A stretch of DNA of 54,689 nucleotides from Cristatella mucedo (taxonomy: Eukaryota > Bryozoa > Phylactolaemata > Cristatellidae): NCBI GenBank assembly GCA_009760855.2, contig WPIO01000218.1, positions 188,001-242,689 on the forward strand, in the 5' to 3' direction. Both the position numbers and the translations under genes were made by a program. The notes below the pieces were generated by a model. The model made no database searches and was not told where the DNA came from. It saw nothing but the letters and a program-made list of their open reading frames with translations. Shown in pieces: positions 51,746-54,689 of the stretch; the stretch's first letter is position 1, and each line of letters starts with the position of its first letter.

Positions 51746-52524
51746 ATGGAATATCACGAGACAAAGTTGAAGCTGTCAGATCATCAAGTAAACCTAATAC
51801 ATAAGTCTGACCAACCTATTACAATCAGACTAAAAAAGGAGACTTGTCAGGTCCTATTTCAATCTTTGTTAAAAAACACAACTAAACAAAATTGAAAAGT
51901 GTAGATCAAAAAATACTGGCCTACAATTGAATCTTTCTCTTAAACAACTAAAACAAAATAGAAAAGTTGGTGGTGGCATTGTTGATTTAATAAATAAACT
52001 GTCTGGTGGAAGAGAATTTCATCTGAAATTGCCAAATTGTGTTAAATCAGAAAATGTTCCAGGTGAAAGTTTTAATAACACTGGAAAATATATTTATTTG
52101 GGTCCAGGAACAAAATTCACTCAAAGGATGAACGAATCTTATGAAGGAGTGAATGATTTAGATAGGCGTGCTCTTATCCATGATCATGACTATTCCCAAA
52201 CTTCATCAATGGCTGAACCTCAAAGAACACAAATAAGAAACTTGTCAAACTTAAAACCTAGTTCTCGCTGAGTCTGCTGCTAGAATCGCACTAGATCCAA
52301 GACAACCAAATTATGTTCGTGAAGATGCTAAATCGGTAGCAGCTGTAACAATGGCGAAAGCTAAGCTTGGACTTGGAATTCTATCCGGTGGAGCACTAAA
52401 CGATTCATTTGCTACTGATTTTCTAAAAGATAAAGTTAGTAATCCTGCAAGCCTAAATAAGATAAAAAATTATGCTCGAGGAATTGTTGATAGAATGCTT
52501 GATATCACTCGAAAAAAGATCTAA
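51746..52524 (+). pseudogene. Phospholipase A2-domain protein, copy 2
   Basis: The start MEYHETKLKLSDHQVNL follows GTATAGAA. Frameshifts at about 51835-51910 and 52250 break it. The open middle (51927-52271) has YLGPGTKFTQRM (calcium loop) and DLDRRALIHDHDYSQT (HD catalytic pair), and the C-terminal part ends at TAA 52522-52524. All PLA2 key residues are the same as in copy 1. Confidence 0.82.
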
Positions 52525-52566
52525 AAAAATTAACTTAAAACTAATTTTTATTTTTATTTATACACT

Positions 52567-53055
52567 TTAAAACTCAGCTGGATTAAAAACTGATCTCTTT
52601 TGAGAACCATAAACTTTTACTTGGTCAATCTTTAGTCTAATATTTAATCTTGCTTCATTATTATAGTATTCTTTTGAAACATAACTACCATCATGAATTC
52701 CAGTGAAACTAAAATCATTTCCTAATTTTTTAATTACGTCTGCAAGACTAGATACTTTAGTTTGTTTATTATTCTCATCAAACATAATACTTGGTTTCTT
52801 TCCAAAATCAAATCTAATTACAATTGCTGATCTTGCACTAGCATCGAATCCTTTGAAATCTAATTGTTCACTCGATCTATCTACAATGTTTTGAATATAA
52901 GGAAGTGATTCTTCTGTTATATACATCCATGCACTACGATAAGGTTTTGAATCTTTTGAAATTTTCTCTTCAACATGAACGTGTGCAGGCTTTCCTTAAG
53001 GAATAACAACTGCAGAATTTTGGAGTTCAACGAATTTCCTTTCTTGATTTTCCAT
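52567..53055 (-). pseudogene. Conserved protein I, copy 2
   Basis: A 162-codon reading from ATG 53055 with one in-frame TAA at 52996-52998; the rest (52926-52567) is open. Blocks VVIRFDFGKKPS-like, FTGIHDGSYVSKEYYN and LNIRLKIDQVKVYGS match copy 1. The start follows CTATATAGA. Function unknown. Confidence 0.65.
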
Positions 53056-53056
53056 T

Positions 53057-53063
53057 CTATATA
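53057..53063 (-). promoter_or_regulatory. TATATAG motif before gene I, copy 2
   Basis: On the minus strand TATATAG ends one base before the ATG at 53055; the copy 1 gene has TTATAGAA at the same place. Confidence 0.5.
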
Positions 53064-53083
53064 GAGGAAATATTTTGTTTAAT

Positions 53084-53452
53084 TCAAATTAATAATTGCA
53101 TGACTGTACCAAAATCAACAAATTCCATTAGTTTTAGAAAGATTAAGCACCTCATTCCGCAATCTGTTTGGTTAAACTTTTGCAATTGAAACGTTTGAAA
53201 ACTTGGCGTAACACCAAAATAATCAATCACTTCTGGCATTGGAGGAGCACCGAACGAGTCAAAGTAAAAACATCGATCTCCTATTTTGTTAAGAGTTACC
53301 CAAAGATATATTGCTAGATCTGATTTTCCAGTATTGCAAATAAGGCACTCATTCTGTTCTGAAGAACATAATTCATCTCTGGCAAATACACCTCTGAAAT
53401 TTTTGTTTATGAAATTCTGTTACATAGTGGTTTATTTCAGTATCAGTCAGCT
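53084..53452 (-). pseudogene. Adenain-type protease, copy 2, catalytic His replaced
   Basis: A readable frame ends at TGA 53084-53086 and contains CFYFDSFGAPPMPEV (Asp, 53258-53260) and NQTDCGMRCLIFLKLM (Cys, 53159-53161). The catalytic His position is Leu (CTT, 53303-53305) in AIYLWVTL. A frameshift near 53400 breaks the N-terminal part. So this copy keeps Cys and Asp but has lost His, while copy 1 keeps His and has lost the other two. Confidence 0.82.
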
Positions 53453-53461
53453 GCGTACTTT

Positions 53462-53788
53462 TTACTTTTTTTTTAAACTGTTGATAGTTTTTCTAGATTT
53501 AGAAAGTATTTGTTCTTTACTAGCTCCAGCTCCATATTTTTTACCATGACTCAATACACCAGTTCCTAATTTTTTCCCATGACTCAACACACCAGTTCCT
53601 AACTTTTTCCCATGAGATAAAACTCCAGCTCCAGTAGATCTAAGCTTAACAAACTTTGACTGTTTACTCTCACAAATCACACAAATTTCTTTAATCATTC
53701 CTCTAAGGCCTTTTGTACTATCTATCTCAATGTACTCCTCATGAATGCTATCTGTTGGCTTTTTACACTTCAAGCAATAAATTTCCAT
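53462..53788 (-). CDS. Zinc-ribbon protein, copy 2
   Basis: An intact 108-codon frame: MEIYCLKCKKPTDS and ICVICESKQSKFVKL, then three copies of LSHGKKLGTGV-type linker units. It ends LKKK at an A-run and stop, directly before the protease frame. Linker repeats differ from those of copy 1 while the zinc ribbon is conserved. Confidence 0.68.
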   Translation of the reverse strand: MEIYCLKCKKPTDSIHEEYIEIDSTKGLRGMIKEICVICESKQSKFVKLRSTGAGVLSHGKKLGTGVLSHGKKLGTGVLSHGKKYGAGASKEQILSKSRKTINSLKKK

Positions 53789-53822
53789 TTCTATAATATA
53801 AAAACTTCTTTTAGTATAGGAA

Positions 53823-54493
53823 ATGTCTCTTCGAGTAAGAGCGTTTAATTTTGGACAAGATGTAGATACTAGTCATAAAGAACCTTTACCAAATGTTCCA
53901 ATAAGTGCTTAGTTTTAGGTCCAAGTGGTTCAGGTAAATCTCAATTAATAACGAATTGGATATTTTATGGAATGGTTAATTATGATACGTGCACAATTAT
54001 TGCTTCAAGTTTAGATAAAAAATTGTACAGGGGTCTCATGTCGATGACAAAAGAAAACAAGGCTTACTCTTGGATTAACGGAATTGATGCTATGCCAGAA
54101 GTAGACTCATATAAAAACTGTAAGAATGTCTTTGTGCTTGATGATTTAATGACAGAAGATCAGACTAAAATATTAGACTATTTCACACGAGGAAGACACA
54201 AATGTTTAAATATTTTCTATTTTGCTCAAGGTTTTACTAATATACCTAGGAGAAAAATTAGAAACAATGTAAATTTAATAGTAATCTGTAAGCAAAAAAC
54301 AACTGATATTGAGTATATCCGCAATGCATACGTTGGAGATATTGATAAGAAAGAATTTAGAGATCATGTTAATTCGTGTACAAGAAACCGTTTTGGATAT
54401 TGTGTAACAGATCTAACTAAAACTGAAGCGGAAGGCAGATTTTGGTCTGTTGATTCAGAAGGAAAGCAAATAATGACATTTTTTAATTCTTAA
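53823..54493 (+). pseudogene. DNA-packaging ATPase, copy 2
   Basis: ATG 53823 follows GTATAGGAA. A frameshift near 53909 lies just before Walker A (GPSGSGKS). The rest is open from 53972 to 54493 with Walker B KNVFVLDDLM, FYFAQGFTNIP (sensor-like region) and RNRFGYCVTDL. It is the better preserved of the two ATPases. Confidence 0.88.
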
Positions 54494-54506
54494 TAGATAT
54501 AGTAAA

Positions 54507-54689
54507 ATGTTTAATGGAAAGATTTACTCAAGTGTTAAAAAACCTTACAAAGGGAGCGTTCAAGAAGCACTTGATTGTGAATCTAAACTGCAAAACTTTC
54601 AAGATTTAAGGGATGCGAATATTCTAGAAAATTCAGGTGAGATACAAAGAATAGAGTCAGAAATTGCTGTAAGAGATGCTGCTGAGCAT
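54507..54689 (+). CDS. Gene L, copy 2, cut by window end
   Basis: Sixty-one codons to the edge, starting MFNGKIYSSVKKPYKGSVQE, with RIESEIAVRDAAEH matching copy 1 gene L. The ATG follows ATATAGTAAA. No break within the visible part. Confidence 0.7.
   Translation, partial: MFNGKIYSSVKKPYKGSVQEALDCESKLQNFQDLRDANILENSGEIQRIESEIAVRDAAEH

Larger units (their letters stand above)
43613..54689. mobile_element. Polinton/Maverick integrated element, copy 2 (left-truncated, runs off window)
   Basis: From the PolB fragment to the window end the A/T-rich sequence carries the same gene order as copy 1 from gene A to gene L, plus a polymerase and five small genes on its left. No TIR is visible at its left edge, which joins an R2 LINE repeat inside the polymerase gene. 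Protein-level divergence from copy 1 is clear in every gene, so they are separate members of one lineage, not a recent duplication. Most genes are broken, two by SINE insertion. Confidence 0.85.

Noticed and set aside
17146-54689. The two Polintons as one segmental duplication
   Set aside because: Every shared gene is clearly diverged at protein level, gene content on the left differs, and breaks are not shared.

Overview
The window is a repeat-rich stretch of an animal genome. CR1/L2-type LINEs, tRNA-derived SINEs, (CA)n/(TA)n microsatellites and foldback sequences point to a metazoan, most likely an aquatic invertebrate, but the species cannot be named from the sequence. I found no convincing host protein-coding gene. 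The main content is two related, decaying Polinton/Maverick-type (adintovirus-like) integrated DNA viruses set among LINE debris.

Layout. 1-17.1 kb: a 5'-truncated LINE-A ORF2 (1-2.36 kb), then many short 3' ends of two LINE families (called here LINE-A and LINE-B), a coiled-coil minisatellite repeat, a possible solo LTR, GC-rich Ala/Gly-coding repeats and SINEs. 17.15-33.49 kb: Polinton copy 1, bounded by ~124-bp terminal inverted repeats (TIRs). 33.6-43.6 kb: an almost complete LINE-B carrying a nested antisense LINE-A, more LINE ends, and a perfect 29-bp hairpin. 43.6 kb to the window end: Polinton copy 2, cut on its left inside the DNA polymerase gene and running off the right edge.

Gene content of the Polintons. 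Both copies share, in the same order and orientation, a left arm of minus-strand fibre-like genes, a two-part hydrophobic structural gene, an HNH-AP2 endonuclease gene, a phospholipase A2-domain gene, an unknown minus-strand gene, an adenain-type protease, a zinc-ribbon protein, a packaging ATPase and a linker-rich gene. Copy 1 continues with three tandem penton-like paralogues, a basic coiled-coil protein, a double-jelly-roll major capsid candidate, a YqaJ-type nuclease, another fibre-like gene, a Cys-rich zinc protein, a truncated integrase and a small membrane protein. Copy 2 has a PolB fragment and five small unknown genes on its left that copy 1 lacks entirely. The genes fit a virion-forming element: capsid, packaging motor, maturation protease, PLA2 for membrane passage and fibre proteins for attachment. 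Most carry stops or frameshifts, so neither copy looks functional.

Most interesting: phage-style fibre repeat genes on both arms of a Polinton; a PolB-less element with clear TIRs that are themselves imperfect palindromes; different active-site losses in the two proteases; and a TATATAG-like motif directly before most start codons in both copies.
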